Position numbers and translations under genes: made by a program. DNA of 64,000 bases from contig NZ_LR134313.1 in assembly GCF_900636765.1 (NCBI RefSeq), forward strand, positions 1,736,001-1,800,000, written 5' to 3'. The stretch's first letter is position 1, and each line of letters opens with the position of its first letter. Positions 42,059 to 51,404 of the stretch are shown one piece after another. The notes below the pieces were generated by a model that was not told the origin of the DNA, made no database searches, and was given only the letters and a program-made list of their open reading frames with translations. The DNA is from Neisseria canis. GTDB taxonomy: Bacteria; Pseudomonadota; Gammaproteobacteria; Burkholderiales; Neisseriaceae.

Positions 42059-42913
42059 TCAGCGGCTGTGTTTTTTGCTGCCGAACCAGATAAAGCCCGC
42101 TACGCCCAGCACAATCATCGGAACGCTCAACCATTGGCCCATAGACAAGCCCAAAGTCAGCAAGCCCAAATGGTCGTCCGGTTGGCGCGCATACTCGGCA
42201 ATAAAACGGAAGATGCCGTAGCCCGCCAAAAACACCATGGAAACTTGGCCGGTAGGGCGCGGTTTGCGCGAAAACAACCACACAACCACAAATAAAGTCA
42301 CACCTTCCAGCGCAAACTGATAAAGCTGGGAAGGATGGCGCGGCAACATGCCGAATTGTTGGAGCCAGGCCATATACTGCAGATTATTGGCCGCCAGTTG
42401 CGCATCTTCATAAGCGGCTTGCGGAAAACCCATCGCCCAAAATGCCGAAGGGTCGGTAACGCGGCCCCACAATTCGCCGTTGATAAAATTACCGATGCGG
42501 CCCGATGCCAAGCCCAGCGGCACGAGCGGCGCGATAAAATCGGTAACCTGCCAAAAGCCTAAATTTCTGCGTTTGGCAAACAACCACATCGCCACCAATA
42601 CACCCAAAAATCCGCCGTGGAAAGACATGCCGCCTTCCCAAATTTTAAAAACCGAAACCGGATCGTTGATGTATTCGGAAAATTTGTAAAACAGCACATA
42701 GCCCAAGCGCCCGCCCAAAATCACGCCAAACACGCCGTAAGTCAGCAAATCGTCGAGCATTTCTTTCGTGAAAACCGTATGCCCCTGCTTGATGCGCAGT
42801 CGGCCGAGCAACATAAACAGAATAAATGCCAAAACATAGCTCAGCGCATACCAGCGGATAGCTATAAATCCGAAATCTATCGCGGCGGCATTGAATTGCG
42901 GGTGGATCATCAT
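42059..42913 (-). CDS. lgt: Prolipoprotein diacylglyceryl transferase
   Basis: This 284-residue inner-membrane enzyme attaches diacylglycerol to the lipobox cysteine of lipoproteins such as Sbp, the CpoB-like protein and the amino-acid-binding protein in this window. The signature [18 protein letters not shown] and the HGGFLGVL region with its essential histidine are present, plus about seven membrane helices and [15 protein letters not shown]. Full length. The end is basic (FGSKKHSR). Confidence 0.96.
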   Translation of the reverse strand: MMIHPQFNAAAIDFGFIAIRWYALSYVLAFILFMLLGRLRIKQGHTVFTKEMLDDLLTYGVFGVILGGRLGYVLFYKFSEYINDPVSVFKIWEGGMSFHGGFLGVLVAMWLFAKRRNLGFWQVTDFIAPLVPLGLASGRIGNFINGELWGRVTDPSAFWAMGFPQAAYEDAQLAANNLQYMAWLQQFGMLPRHPSQLYQFALEGVTLFVVVWLFSRKPRPTGQVSMVFLAGYGIFRFIAEYARQPDDHLGLLTLGLSMGQWLSVPMIVLGVAGFIWFGSKKHSR

Positions 42914-42940
42914 AATAAAAACAAGCCTTGCTTATAATAT

Positions 42941-42985
42941 TTTTCAGGCAGGCATTATACTGGAAATGTGCAATGCCTGCCTGAA
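42941..42985. repeat. Head-to-head pair of variant DUS (TGCCTGCCTGAA) upstream of lgt
   Basis: Both arms carry the same change (C for T at the eighth base), reading TTCAGGCAGGCA and TGCCTGCCTGAA. They lie in the divergent region between lgt and ilvD. Confidence 0.75.
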
Positions 42986-43108
42986 AGCTTGCAACGCACA
43001 TTTCTTAACGCCCGCCTGCGTTTGGTATAAAATAAGCGGTATTTTTTACCGGTTTATACAAACAGCCCCCCGCGGCACATACTAAAACTTTTTACGAAGG
43101 ACACCACC

Positions 43109-44968
43109 ATGCCAGCTTACCGCTCCAAAACCTCCACCCATGGCCGCAATATGGCGGGCGCACGCGCTTTATGGCGTGCCACCGGCGTAGCCGAAGAAGA
43201 TTTCGGCAAACCGATTATCGCCATTGCCAACTCGTTCACCCAGTTCGTGCCCGGCCATGTGCATCTGCACAATATGGGGCAGCTCGTGGCGCGCGAAATC
43301 GAAAAAGCGGGCGGTTTGGCCAAGGAATTCAACACCATCGCTGTGGACGACGGCATTGCCATGGGCCACAGCGGTATGCTCTACAGCCTGCCCAGCCGCG
43401 ATTTGATTGCCGATTCGGTGGAATACATGGTCAACGCGCATTGTGCCGACGCGCTGGTGTGCATTTCCAACTGCGACAAAATCACCCCCGGCATGCTGAT
43501 GGCCGCCATGCGCCTGAACATTCCCACCGTGTTCGTTTCAGGCGGCCCGATGGAAGCGGGCAAGGTAATCGGCGTGGCCAACATCACCGACACCCGCAAG
43601 CTCGATTTGGTCGATGCGATGGTGGATGCCGCCAACGATGCCGTATCCGACGAAGAAGTGGCGGCAGTAGAACGCTCCGCCTGCCCGACCTGCGGCTCCT
43701 GCTCCGGCATGTTTACCGCCAACTCGATGAACTGCCTCACTGAAGCCTTGGGCTTGTCGTTGCCGGGCAACGGCTCGCTGCTGGCCACTCATGCAGGCCG
43801 TAAAGAACTGTTTTTGGAAGCAGGCCGTCTGATTGTGGAAATTACCAAACGCTATTACGAGCAAGACGACGAGAGCGTATTGCCGCGCAGCATCGCTACC
43901 AAAGCCGCGTTTGAAAACGCCATGAGTTTGGACGTGGCGATGGGCGGTTCCACCAACACCGTGCTGCATCTGCTGGCCGCCGCTAGCGAAGCGCAAGTGG
44001 ATTTCAAAATGGCCGACATCGACCGCATCAGCCGCCAAGTGCCGTGTTTGTGTAAGGTCGCACCGGCCACGCAGAAATACCACATGGAAGACGTGCACCG
44101 CGCAGGCGGCGTGATGGGCATTCTGGCCGAACTCGACCGCGCCGGCTGCCTGAAAACCGACGTTTCCACCGTTCACGAAAAAACCTTGAAAGACGCGTTG
44201 GCGAAATGGGACATCACCAACCCCGCCAACGAAACCGCACATCAGCGCTACAAAGCCGCACCGGGCGGCGTGCGCACCACCGAAGCCTTTTCGCAAAACA
44301 GACAATGGCCTTCGCTCGACCTCGACCGCAAAAACGGCTGTATCCGCAGCAAAGCACATGCTTATTCGCAAGACGGCGGTTTAGCCGTGCTGTTCGGCAA
44401 CATCGCCGAGCGCGGCTGCGTGGTAAAAACCGCCGGCGTGGACGACAGCATTCTCAAATTCACCGGCCGCGCGCGCGTGTTTGAAAGCCAAGATGCCGCC
44501 GTGGCAGGCATTTTGGATAACCAAATCGTTGCCGGAGATATTGTGATTATCCGCTACGAAGGCCCGAAAGGCGGCCCGGGCATGCAGGAAATGCTCTATC
44601 CCACCAGTTATCTGAAATCCAAAGGCTTGGGCAAAGCCTGCGCCTTGCTCACCGACGGTCGTTTTTCAGGCGGCACTTCCGGCTTGAGCATCGGCCACGT
44701 TTCGCCCGAAGCGGCGGAAGGCGGTGCCATCGGTTTGGTGAAAGAGGGCGACACCATCGAAATCGACATTCCTAACCGCAGCATCCGCTTGGCCGTTACC
44801 GATGAAGAATTGGCCAACCGTCGCGAAGAAATGGAAAGCCGCGGTGCCAAAGCATGGAAGCCCGAAAGCCGCGACCGCCACGTTTCCGCCGCCTTGCGTG
44901 CCTACGCCGCCATGACCACTTCCGCCGACACCGGCGCGGTGCGCGATGTGAGCCAAGTCGAGCGCTGA
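43109..44968 (+). CDS. ilvD: Dihydroxy-acid dehydratase
   Basis: This 619-residue iron-sulfur enzyme makes the keto acids of valine, isoleucine and leucine synthesis. Cluster cysteines are in [14 protein letters not shown] and [32 protein letters not shown] and [20 protein letters not shown] are also family marks. AAGGACACC precedes ATG 43109. Codons are unusually rich in C and G at third positions compared with nearby genes, which may reflect high expression or import. Near-DUS of other dialects occur inside (AGGCCGTCTGAT at about 43797, CGGCTGCCTGAA at about 44143). Confidence 0.97.
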   Translation: MPAYRSKTSTHGRNMAGARALWRATGVAEEDFGKPIIAIANSFTQFVPGHVHLHNMGQLVAREIEKAGGLAKEFNTIAVDDGIAMGHSGMLYSLPSRDLIADSVEYMVNAHCADALVCISNCDKITPGMLMAAMRLNIPTVFVSGGPMEAGKVIGVANITDTRKLDLVDAMVDAANDAVSDEEVAAVERSACPTCGSCSGMFTANSMNCLTEALGLSLPGNGSLLATHAGRKELFLEAGRLIVEITKRYYEQDDESVLPRSIATKAAFENAMSLDVAMGGSTNTVLHLLAAASEAQVDFKMADIDRISRQVPCLCKVAPATQKYHMEDVHRAGGVMGILAELDRAGCLKTDVSTVHEKTLKDALAKWDITNPANETAHQRYKAAPGGVRTTEAFSQNRQWPSLDLDRKNGCIRSKAHAYSQDGGLAVLFGNIAERGCVVKTAGVDDSILKFTGRARVFESQDAAVAGILDNQIVAGDIVIIRYEGPKGGPGMQEMLYPTSYLKSKGLGKACALLTDGRFSGGTSGLSIGHVSPEAAEGGAIGLVKEGDTIEIDIPNRSIRLAVTDEELANRREEMESRGAKAWKPESRDRHVSAALRAYAAMTTSADTGAVRDVSQVER

Positions 44969-45029
44969 CTAACATTCAGGGCAATTAGAAACAGTTTCTA
45001 GTTGCCCTGAGTTTCGTATAAATAGTGAT

Positions 45030-45440
45030 ATGGCCAAATATAAAATCCTGTCCCGATATACTGATTCAAAAACCAAACCTTTAAAAACCAAACCGAGATG
45101 GAAGCGGAAATGGCAAGTTTGGTTGTTTTTTATTGCGCTGAACAGTTGGAATGGGCTTATGGCTTGGATTGTCTCGAAACAATACCGTTTTATTTACGGT
45201 GATGGGCCGGTTGGTTTTATTGAGATGATGATTAAGGTTTCGATTTTTTCTCTCTCTGAAGTAATTTTTATGCTGGCGATTATTTTTGTCGGATTGTCAT
45301 TAACTGCTTATCCGGAAAAACGGTATATCAAAACAGCATTGCTCATGACGGCATGTTTGTCTGCTTTTGGTTTCTTGATGATAGACGAAGCTTGTAGCAA
45401 TACCGTTGGCTACTGTCAGGCATGGCGGCTGATTTGGTAG
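45030..45440 (+). CDS. Small integral membrane protein, unknown function
   Basis: This 136-residue protein is not one I recognise. A basic head (KTKPLKTKPRWKRKWQ) is followed by three probable membrane helices (VWLFFIALNSWNGLMAWIV, FSLSEVIFMLAIIFVGLSL, ALLMTACLSAFGFLMI). Two cysteines near the end (EACSNTVGYCQAW) could pair in the periplasm. Base composition is more A+T-rich than ilvD upstream. It lies 61 bases after ilvD and is followed by the left direct repeat of the lipase region. Confidence 0.65.
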   Translation: MAKYKILSRYTDSKTKPLKTKPRWKRKWQVWLFFIALNSWNGLMAWIVSKQYRFIYGDGPVGFIEMMIKVSIFSLSEVIFMLAIIFVGLSLTAYPEKRYIKTALLMTACLSAFGFLMIDEACSNTVGYCQAWRLIW

Positions 45441-45488
45441 CTGTCTCATCATTAAGATGTCGAATTTACCCTGCATGGTGGCTACATA

Positions 45489-45533
45489 TAGCATAAATGC
45501 CTGTCTGAACGATATTTTCAGACAGGCATTTAT
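45489..45533. repeat. Left copy of a 45-bp direct repeat (contains a DUS hairpin)
   Basis: The repeat runs TAGCATAAATGCC...GGCATTTAT and contains an inverted DUS pair with the loop CGATATT. The right copy (48153-48197) differs at one base. Together they bracket the lipase gene. The hairpin also serves as the lipase terminator. Confidence 0.85.
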
Positions 45534-45577
45534 ATCGGTTTAATTAATTCAAGCAGGTATTAAGCTGGTTGATTATA

Positions 45578-48019
45578 TCAACCTATTAAATGTTCAGAAC
45601 CGATATTGACATGATGTTCCGCGTCAAATTGCGCAAATACAATTCCTTCTTTTGCGCCTGCTTTTCGGTAAGACAAAGTTTGCTCTTGGCTATTGAAATG
45701 TAAAGATGACAATGCCTCATTGAAAATTTCTTTATCGTTTACCAGCACATCAGACCACTTGAAGCCTTGGCTTCTGTCTTCAAATAAAGAGCGCAGGCCG
45801 CTTAAATCCAGATAATCTTCTTGCGGATGGAAATCTTTAATTATATCCGCTTCGCCTTGCCGGATATCGCTTGCTTTAAAAGCAAATGTGTCGTTCCCTT
45901 CGCCGCCGATAAGCGTGTCTTTACCCAAATTGCCCCATAAATAATCATTTCCCTTGCTGCCTTGCAAAGTATCGTTGCCGGAGGTGCCGTTCAGGAACGC
46001 AAGGCCTTTTGCAGCGCTTTGGGATTCGAAAGCAGACCAATCAAACCCGCTGTCGGCCAAATCAAACTCTTTGCCGGACGGTGTGTACACGATTTCACCA
46101 TCTAATTGCCCGGCCTGCATTTCAATACCTTTTATCCCGATGATTCTGCCTTTGTCGTCTTCTGTTTGAACAATGGCAATAAACGGACGGTCATCCGTTT
46201 CAATTAAGGGGCTGTCGGTAGTATAAGGCGTGATTTCCGAATCGGAGGCATTGGATGCCAGTTTGATTTCGATGCCGTCGGAAAAACCGTCGCCGTCAGA
46301 GTCGGCAAGATTCGGGTTGGTGTCTATCTTGTATTCTTGTATATCGGTTAAACCGTCTTTGTCCGTATCTATATTTTGATAATGTGTATCGGTACGATAT
46401 CCTTGGGTAAAATATTGTTGCATTTTTCTGTTTTTATTATAAAAACTAACCATGTTGTGTTTTCCCGAGTCTTCGAAGAAAACAGTATTTTTGTAAGTTC
46501 CAAGTATATCACCCACCCATTCTCCTTTAATAACAAAAGAAGTGGTTTTTTTATGCTGCTCACCGTTATCCCATATATATTCTTCTAAGAACTTTTCAGT
46601 ATTTTTTTCTGCATTTTTTAATCCTTTGTTTGCTTCGGAGCCAAACCAGGAAAATAGGTCTGATATGACACCGGATTTTAATTTTGCAGGATTAAATAAT
46701 GTGTTACGCACAAAATATTCCTTCAAACCGGGTGTGGATTGGATGTTGTGAGCAACAAAATACTGCGATAAATAGCCACCTAAAGAGTGGCCGGTAGAAT
46801 AAATTTTTTCAGCATTAAATGACTGAATATCTTTAATGGCATATTGTAAATCTTTAACTTGACCGGGGGCTATCTTTAATAGACCAAGTTTCCCATTAGC
46901 TGTCCAGTCGCCCACATTGCTTGATCCGCGAAAAGCAACCACTATATTTTCATAGCCTTTTTCTGTTTTTCCATTACCGAAAATCGCATAGTCCAAACCG
47001 CTTTCTACAATGTCATTGGAATTATGTACTTTCAATAAATGCCAATGCTGAATAAGTTCGGCAACATCTGCTTGACCATTAAATTTTTTGGGATTTCTGT
47101 TAATTTGTTCAATTACCTCTATGGATTGATCGTTGAAAATAGCCTTTAATGATGATTCATCTTCATAGGCTAAGGTGGCAAATATTCTCAAATCACGGTC
47201 TGATACATTCCAGCTGTTTGGGTAAGGGTCTTTTAAATCAATCAAACCATCACCGTCAGTATCTTTACCATAAGAAGAAATGATATTTTTGTTTGAAAAA
47301 TCCGAGTTGTTGGCAATATAAGTTTCTAAGGAAGCTATTTTCTCTTTTGAAGGCGATGCAGTTTTGTTATGTGATTGCAGAATCGGATTACCTTCGGAAT
47401 ATTTCAACATGCCTGTCTGAAAAGGATTATCGACGCTCCCCTTGTGTGTTAGCACGCTGCCGTCTTTATATAGGATGCGGGTGGTTAAAACCGCAGGCTG
47501 GATGGGCGAGGTTTCCGGTGGTGATTCGGGTTTCCGGTGGGTATCGGGTTGTTCTTTAGCGGAAGCCGGCGGTTGGGTGTTTTGTTCGGGCATCTGCGGA
47601 TTATCGGGCTGCCCGGTTTTTTTATCGTCTTTTTCAGCCGGATTTTCGGTTTTGTTGTTTTTCTTCGGTGCATCATCTCCGCCCCCGCCTCCGCCTCCGC
47701 CGCTTGCTAAAGCGGTGATTGCACCCAATGCCCCCAAACCGCCGAGAATTTTTGCGGCGCCGAAACCGGAGGCTGCGGCAGGTTCAACCGACTCTACTTC
47801 CGAAGCCAGTAATGCTTGGTCAGTGGTAGAGGATTGTTCCGAGTTTGCAGATGTCGGGGCATTAGAGGCTGCCGGGCTTTGGGGTTGGAATGGTTGTTCT
47901 TGTGTTGTATTGGTAGGAAGAAGAGGCGTTTCTTCTGCTGCTGATAAGATGATTTCCGTTTCTTTTACGGTATTTTCAGAAATAGTTTGGTTGATTGGAT
48001 GCAGTATCGTTTCGTTCAT
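45578..48019 (-). CDS. RTX-type secreted lipase with Gly-rich N-terminal segment
   Basis: This 813-residue protein has an acidic head, a hydrophobic Gly/Ala segment (about 82-106) ending in eight glycines (107-114), a Pro/Lys/Glu linker, an alpha/beta-hydrolase domain, then calcium motifs. The lipase nucleophile is Ser412 in STGHSLGGYLSQY; VVAFRGSSNVGDW is the oxyanion region. Thrombospondin-3-like DTDGDGLIDLKDPYPN (about 253-268) and DSDGDGFSDGIEI (573-585) bind calcium. RTX nonapeptides GGEGNDTF and kin are at about 678-712, then a serralysin-like C-terminus, so type I secretion is likely. A DUS lies inside at 47409-47421. GGGGA precedes the ATG. Confidence 0.85.
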   Translation of the reverse strand: MNETILHPINQTISENTVKETEIILSAAEETPLLPTNTTQEQPFQPQSPAASNAPTSANSEQSSTTDQALLASEVESVEPAAASGFGAAKILGGLGALGAITALASGGGGGGGGDDAPKKNNKTENPAEKDDKKTGQPDNPQMPEQNTQPPASAKEQPDTHRKPESPPETSPIQPAVLTTRILYKDGSVLTHKGSVDNPFQTGMLKYSEGNPILQSHNKTASPSKEKIASLETYIANNSDFSNKNIISSYGKDTDGDGLIDLKDPYPNSWNVSDRDLRIFATLAYEDESSLKAIFNDQSIEVIEQINRNPKKFNGQADVAELIQHWHLLKVHNSNDIVESGLDYAIFGNGKTEKGYENIVVAFRGSSNVGDWTANGKLGLLKIAPGQVKDLQYAIKDIQSFNAEKIYSTGHSLGGYLSQYFVAHNIQSTPGLKEYFVRNTLFNPAKLKSGVISDLFSWFGSEANKGLKNAEKNTEKFLEEYIWDNGEQHKKTTSFVIKGEWVGDILGTYKNTVFFEDSGKHNMVSFYNKNRKMQQYFTQGYRTDTHYQNIDTDKDGLTDIQEYKIDTNPNLADSDGDGFSDGIEIKLASNASDSEITPYTTDSPLIETDDRPFIAIVQTEDDKGRIIGIKGIEMQAGQLDGEIVYTPSGKEFDLADSGFDWSAFESQSAAKGLAFLNGTSGNDTLQGSKGNDYLWGNLGKDTLIGGEGNDTFAFKASDIRQGEADIIKDFHPQEDYLDLSGLRSLFEDRSQGFKWSDVLVNDKEIFNEALSSLHFNSQEQTLSYRKAGAKEGIVFAQFDAEHHVNIGSEHLIG

Positions 48020-48152
48020 TTAAAAATCCCCTAAGTAAATATTTAAAGTGTTTGAATTGATATTTTATTATATTTATTATTTTAAATAAAATTATTACTA
48101 AATTTATTAAATAAAAATACTGAACTTTTATTTAAAAAACAACAATTTCGTT

Positions 48153-48197
48153 TAGCATAAATGCCTATCTGAACGATATTTTCAGACAGGCATTTAT
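48153..48197. repeat. Right copy of the 45-bp direct repeat flanking the lipase gene
   Basis: It matches the left copy (45489-45533) at 44 of 45 positions in the same orientation; the left DUS arm has A for G (TGCCTATCTGAA). It lies upstream of the lipase promoter region. Confidence 0.85.
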
Positions 48198-48226
48198 GCT
48201 ATTTCGGGAAGTTTCATGATTTAAGC

Positions 48227-48463
48227 TTATTTGAAATTCAACCTCTTCGACCATTTTTTCACAAACTCGGTCAGCTCGGCCACGCTTTCGGGCTTCAGCA
48301 TCGGGCGGGCTTGTTTGGCCAACGTTTTGGCTTCCTGCAGATTGATTTCACCTGCGCGGTAGCGTGCCCAATGGGTTTGAACGTAGTCGGACATTTCCTG
48401 CTGATGCGTTTCCTGCGTGTGTTTGAGGATAAATTTTAAGGCTTGTTTTTCGATAATGTTCAT
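48227..48463 (-). CDS. Small hypothetical protein
   Basis: I do not recognise this 78-residue protein. It looks mostly helical, is basic at the end (FVKKWSKRLNFK) and has the pattern MNIIEKQALKFILKHTQETH at the start. No signal peptide or membrane segment. It lies downstream of purM on the same strand, separated by an AG-dialect DUS hairpin, and may travel with purM. Confidence 0.6.
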   Translation of the reverse strand: MNIIEKQALKFILKHTQETHQQEMSDYVQTHWARYRAGEINLQEAKTLAKQARPMLKPESVAELTEFVKKWSKRLNFK

Positions 48464-48491
48464 GGGGTTTAATGGCTTTGATTTGAAGGCA

Positions 48492-48523
48492 AGGCCGTCT
48501 GAAAATGTGTTTTCAGACGGCCT
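48492..48523. terminator. purM terminator made of AG-dialect DUS (AGGCCGTCTGAA)
   Basis: This inverted pair has the sequence AGGCCGTCTGAA in both arms, the AG-DUS of many other Neisseria, instead of TGCCTGTCTGAA. It lies 24 bases past the purM stop. It is the only complete hairpin of this dialect in the window. Confidence 0.9.
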
Positions 48524-48547
48524 CCGTTTAGTGAAGTAAGCCTGATA

Positions 48548-49582
48548 TTAGGCCACTTGGGTTTGGTGCTCGTCGCCGCTGCGTGCACGGATTTCACCCA
48601 AGCGGTAAACGGTTTCGCCTTGTTCGGCCAAGAATTTCTGCACCGCGTCGGCATCTTCTTTGGCGATGATGACCACCATGCCGATGCCGCAGTTGAAGGT
48701 GCGGTACATTTCCTGTTGTGCCACGTTGCCCGCTTGTTGCAGCCATTGGAACAGCTTGGGCATTTCCCATGCTTTGGCGTCGATTTGGGCAACGGTGTTT
48801 TCGGGCAGCACGCGCGGCACGTTTTCGGTGATGCCGCCGCCGGTGATGTGCGCCATACCTTTGATGGTGAACTGTTTCAGCGCGGCGAGAATCGGTTTCA
48901 CATACAGGCGGGTAGGGGCGATGATGGCTTGGCGCAGGGTTTTGCCGCCGTCAAACGGTGCGTCCAAATCAGGCTGGTCGCGCTCGATGATTTTGCGTAC
49001 CAATGAATAGCCGTTGGAATGTGCGCCGTTTGAAGCCAAGCCCAGCACGATGTCGCCGGGCACGATGCTGCGGCCGTTGATGACTTGGTCTTTTTCCACC
49101 ACGCCCACGGCGAAGCCGGCCAAGTCGTATTCGCCTTCGGGATACATGCCGGGCATTTCGGCGGTTTCGCCGCCGATGAGGGAGCAGCCGGATTCTTCAC
49201 AGCCTTGGGCGATACCTTTAATCACGTCGGTGGCGCGGGCGACATCGAGTTTGCCGCAGGCGAAGTAGTCGAGGAAAAACAGCGGCTCTGCGCCTTGCAC
49301 CAGAATGTCGTTCACGCTCATGGCCACGAGGTCGATGCCGACGGTGTCGTGTTTGTCCCAGTCGAAAGCCAGTTTCAGTTTGGTGCCTACACCGTCGGTG
49401 CCGGAAACGAGCACGGGGTTTTGGTATTTTTTGCCGATTTCCACCAGTGCGCCGAAGCCGCCCAAATCGCCCAACACTTCGGGGCGCATGGTGCGTTTGG
49501 CAAAAGGTTTGATGTTTTCAACGAGTTGGTCGCCTGCGTCGATATCTACGCCTGCGTCGCGGTAGCTCAATGAATTGCTCAT
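48548..49582 (-). CDS. purM: Phosphoribosylformylglycinamidine cyclo-ligase
   Basis: This 344-residue enzyme closes the imidazole ring to form AIR, the substrate that PurK and PurE then carboxylate. It has [35 protein letters not shown], the ATP-site [11 protein letters not shown] and [16 protein letters not shown]. Full length. The codons are rich in G/C at third positions, and the gene ends in an AG-dialect DUS hairpin, so it may have been acquired by transformation from another Neisseria. Confidence 0.97.
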   Translation of the reverse strand: MSNSLSYRDAGVDIDAGDQLVENIKPFAKRTMRPEVLGDLGGFGALVEIGKKYQNPVLVSGTDGVGTKLKLAFDWDKHDTVGIDLVAMSVNDILVQGAEPLFFLDYFACGKLDVARATDVIKGIAQGCEESGCSLIGGETAEMPGMYPEGEYDLAGFAVGVVEKDQVINGRSIVPGDIVLGLASNGAHSNGYSLVRKIIERDQPDLDAPFDGGKTLRQAIIAPTRLYVKPILAALKQFTIKGMAHITGGGITENVPRVLPENTVAQIDAKAWEMPKLFQWLQQAGNVAQQEMYRTFNCGIGMVVIIAKEDADAVQKFLAEQGETVYRLGEIRARSGDEHQTQVA

Positions 49583-49684
49583 GTCGGGTTCTTTCAGTTG
49601 GTGATGAGGGTAAAAAAAATCGGACTTATTTTACCTGATTTTAACTGTGGCTTGGTTAACAATCGCTTTGGCCGAAGGGTATTT

Positions 49685-49697
49685 TTCAGACAGGCAT
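49685..49697 (-). repeat. Single DUS at the end of nnrD
   Basis: One reverse DUS copy lies four bases past the nnrD stop codon, without a partner arm. Confidence 0.85.
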
Positions 49698-49700
49698 CTT

Positions 49701-50585
49701 TCAAGCAAGTGCGGCAACCAAACGGTTGCGTAGCCAGCGTGCCGCCGGTGCAAGCTCGCCCGACAGCATGCCGATTTCGCCGATTTGCGAATCGCGCAGT
49801 ACATCGGCCGCCGCGCCGTGGAGCCACACGCCGCCGCGGACGGCTTCTCCGATTGGAATGCCTTGTGCGAGCAGGGCACCGATGATGCCGCTGAGCACGT
49901 CGCCGCTGCCTGCGGTGGCCAGCCCTGCGTTGCCGCTGGTATTGGTGTAGAGCGCTGCGCCGGGTTCGGCAACCAAGCTGTGGCGGCCTTTTAATACAAC
50001 GGTTGCGTTGAATGTTTCAGACAGGCATTGTACGGCGGCTACGCGGTCTGCCTGTACGGAGGCAGTGCTGCTGCCGAGCAGGCGTGCGGCTTCGGCGGGA
50101 TGGGGCGTGAGCACGAGTGCGGGGTGTTCGCGGCAGGTGGCGGCCAAATTTTCATCGTGGGCGACCAGAGTGAGCGCGTCGGCGTCGAGCAGCAGGGGGA
50201 TGTCGTGTGAAAGGGTGAATTGGGTGTGCAGCAGCAGGGTGCCGGATGCTTCCAAATCCAGCCCGCAGCCGACAACCCACGCTGTGATGTCGTTGCGTTT
50301 TTGCAGGGTGGCTGCGATGGCAAGCATGATTTCCGGGCGTTCCGGAATCAGCGGCATGGGCAGCGCGCTTTGGTTGAAGCCCGCCCAAACCTTGCCGCAG
50401 CCGCTGTAAATCGCGGCTTCGGCGGCCAGCACTACGGCGCCGCTCATGCCTGCCGCGCCGCCGACGATGCCCAGTGTGCCGTGGGTGCCTTTGTGGCTGT
50501 CTACCGCGCGGGCTTTGAAAATATTGGGGAATTGTTTGGCCGATTCGGTAAAGCGGGTGAGGTCGGTATGGTAAAGTTCCGGCAT
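49701..50585 (-). CDS. nnrD: ADP-dependent (S)-NAD(P)H-hydrate dehydratase
   Basis: This 294-residue enzyme repairs damaged NAD(P)H hydrates; it is the C-terminal (YjeF-C, carbohydrate-kinase-like) half of the two-domain Nnr protein, here on its own without the epimerase half. Motifs are GTLGIVGGAAGMSGAVVLAA, VLTPHPAEAARLL and NTSGNAGLATAGSGDVLSGI. A clear GAGGAG site precedes ATG 50585 and decides the start. A DUS lies inside the gene at 50016-50028 (in the CLSETF codons). Confidence 0.92.
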   Translation of the reverse strand: MPELYHTDLTRFTESAKQFPNIFKARAVDSHKGTHGTLGIVGGAAGMSGAVVLAAEAAIYSGCGKVWAGFNQSALPMPLIPERPEIMLAIAATLQKRNDITAWVVGCGLDLEASGTLLLHTQFTLSHDIPLLLDADALTLVAHDENLAATCREHPALVLTPHPAEAARLLGSSTASVQADRVAAVQCLSETFNATVVLKGRHSLVAEPGAALYTNTSGNAGLATAGSGDVLSGIIGALLAQGIPIGEAVRGGVWLHGAAADVLRDSQIGEIGMLSGELAPAARWLRNRLVAALA

Positions 50586-50625
50586 GGCAGCTCCTCGGAA
50601 AAATGAGTACAATCGGGCTTGCACA

Positions 50626-50658
50626 TTTTCAGACAGGCATTGAATGCCTGTCTGAAAA
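50626..50658. repeat. Head-to-head DUS pair between nnrD and the cytochrome gene
   Basis: Reverse then forward DUS three bases apart, in the promoter region between two divergent genes. Confidence 0.8.
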
Positions 50659-50684
50659 ACACAAACCAATACGGATATTTTATT

Positions 50685-51341
50685 ATGAAACAGAAATTAA
50701 AAGTATGGGATTTGCCTACGCGGCTGTTCCATTGGTTGTTGGCGGCCTCGGTTGCCTTTATGTGGTACAGCGGCGAGCAGGGCGGCGATATTATGGCTTG
50801 GCACTTGCGCTGCGGTGTGTTTATTTTGGGGTTGTTGGTGTTCCGTATCTGCTGGGGCATTTGGGGCAGCGACACGGCGCGTTTTGCCCAATTCTTCAAG
50901 CCGTGGCAGATCGGCCGCTATTTGAAAGGCAGTTTGAGCGAGAATGAACAGCCCGGCCATAATCCTCTGGGTGCGCTGATGGTGGTGGCGCTGATTGGCG
51001 CAGTATTGTTTCAGGTGGTAACGGGTTTGCTTTCCAGCGACGAAAACGCGTTTGTCTACAATGGTTATTTAAGCGGCCTTGCCGGCAGCGCAAGCGCGGA
51101 TTTCCGCAAGCTGCATGTGCAGTTTTTTGACTTTTTGCTGATTTTAATCGGTGTGCATGTGTTGACGGTGTTGCTGTATAAGTTTGTGAAAAAACACAAT
51201 CTCATTACGCCGATGCTGACCGGCTATAAATATCTGGAAGGTAAGTTGCCCGATTTGAAATTTGCGGGAGCGGGCAAATTGGCGGCGGCACTGGTGATTA
51301 CGGCTGCCGCGGTATGCGCGGTGGTGTTTGCGGGGGTGTGA
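50685..51341 (+). CDS. Cytochrome b561-type di-haem membrane protein
   Basis: This 218-residue protein has four or five membrane helices with histidines placed as in the bacterial b561/Ni-Fe hydrogenase cytochrome b family: LPTRLFHWLLAASVAF, MAWHLRCGVFILGLLVFRI, PLGALMVVALIGAVLFQVVTG and IGVHVLTVLLY with KKHNLITPMLTG. It should pass electrons between quinone and a partner that is not in the window. ATG 50685 is chosen; an upstream in-frame ATG only translates a DUS. Confidence 0.85.
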   Translation: MKQKLKVWDLPTRLFHWLLAASVAFMWYSGEQGGDIMAWHLRCGVFILGLLVFRICWGIWGSDTARFAQFFKPWQIGRYLKGSLSENEQPGHNPLGALMVVALIGAVLFQVVTGLLSSDENAFVYNGYLSGLAGSASADFRKLHVQFFDFLLILIGVHVLTVLLYKFVKKHNLITPMLTGYKYLEGKLPDLKFAGAGKLAAALVITAAAVCAVVFAGV

Positions 51342-51365
51342 TTTAAAGTGATTTAAAGATGCAGA

Positions 51366-51398
51366 AATGCCTGTCTGAATGTGTTTCAGACAGGCATT
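51366..51398. terminator. Bidirectional DUS-hairpin terminator, cytochrome / GNAT
   Basis: Inverted DUS pair in the 63-base gap between convergent genes. Confidence 0.8.
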
Positions 51399-51404
51399 GG
51401 TTAT

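Noticed and set aside
43538..44371. 277-codon minus-strand frame inside ilvD
   Set aside because: Shadow of a strongly G/C-biased real gene.
47680..47706. GGCGGA-type repeats coding for glycines in the lipase, as a phase-variable tract
   Set aside because: The repeat unit is a multiple of three, so length changes would alter glycine number without switching the gene off.
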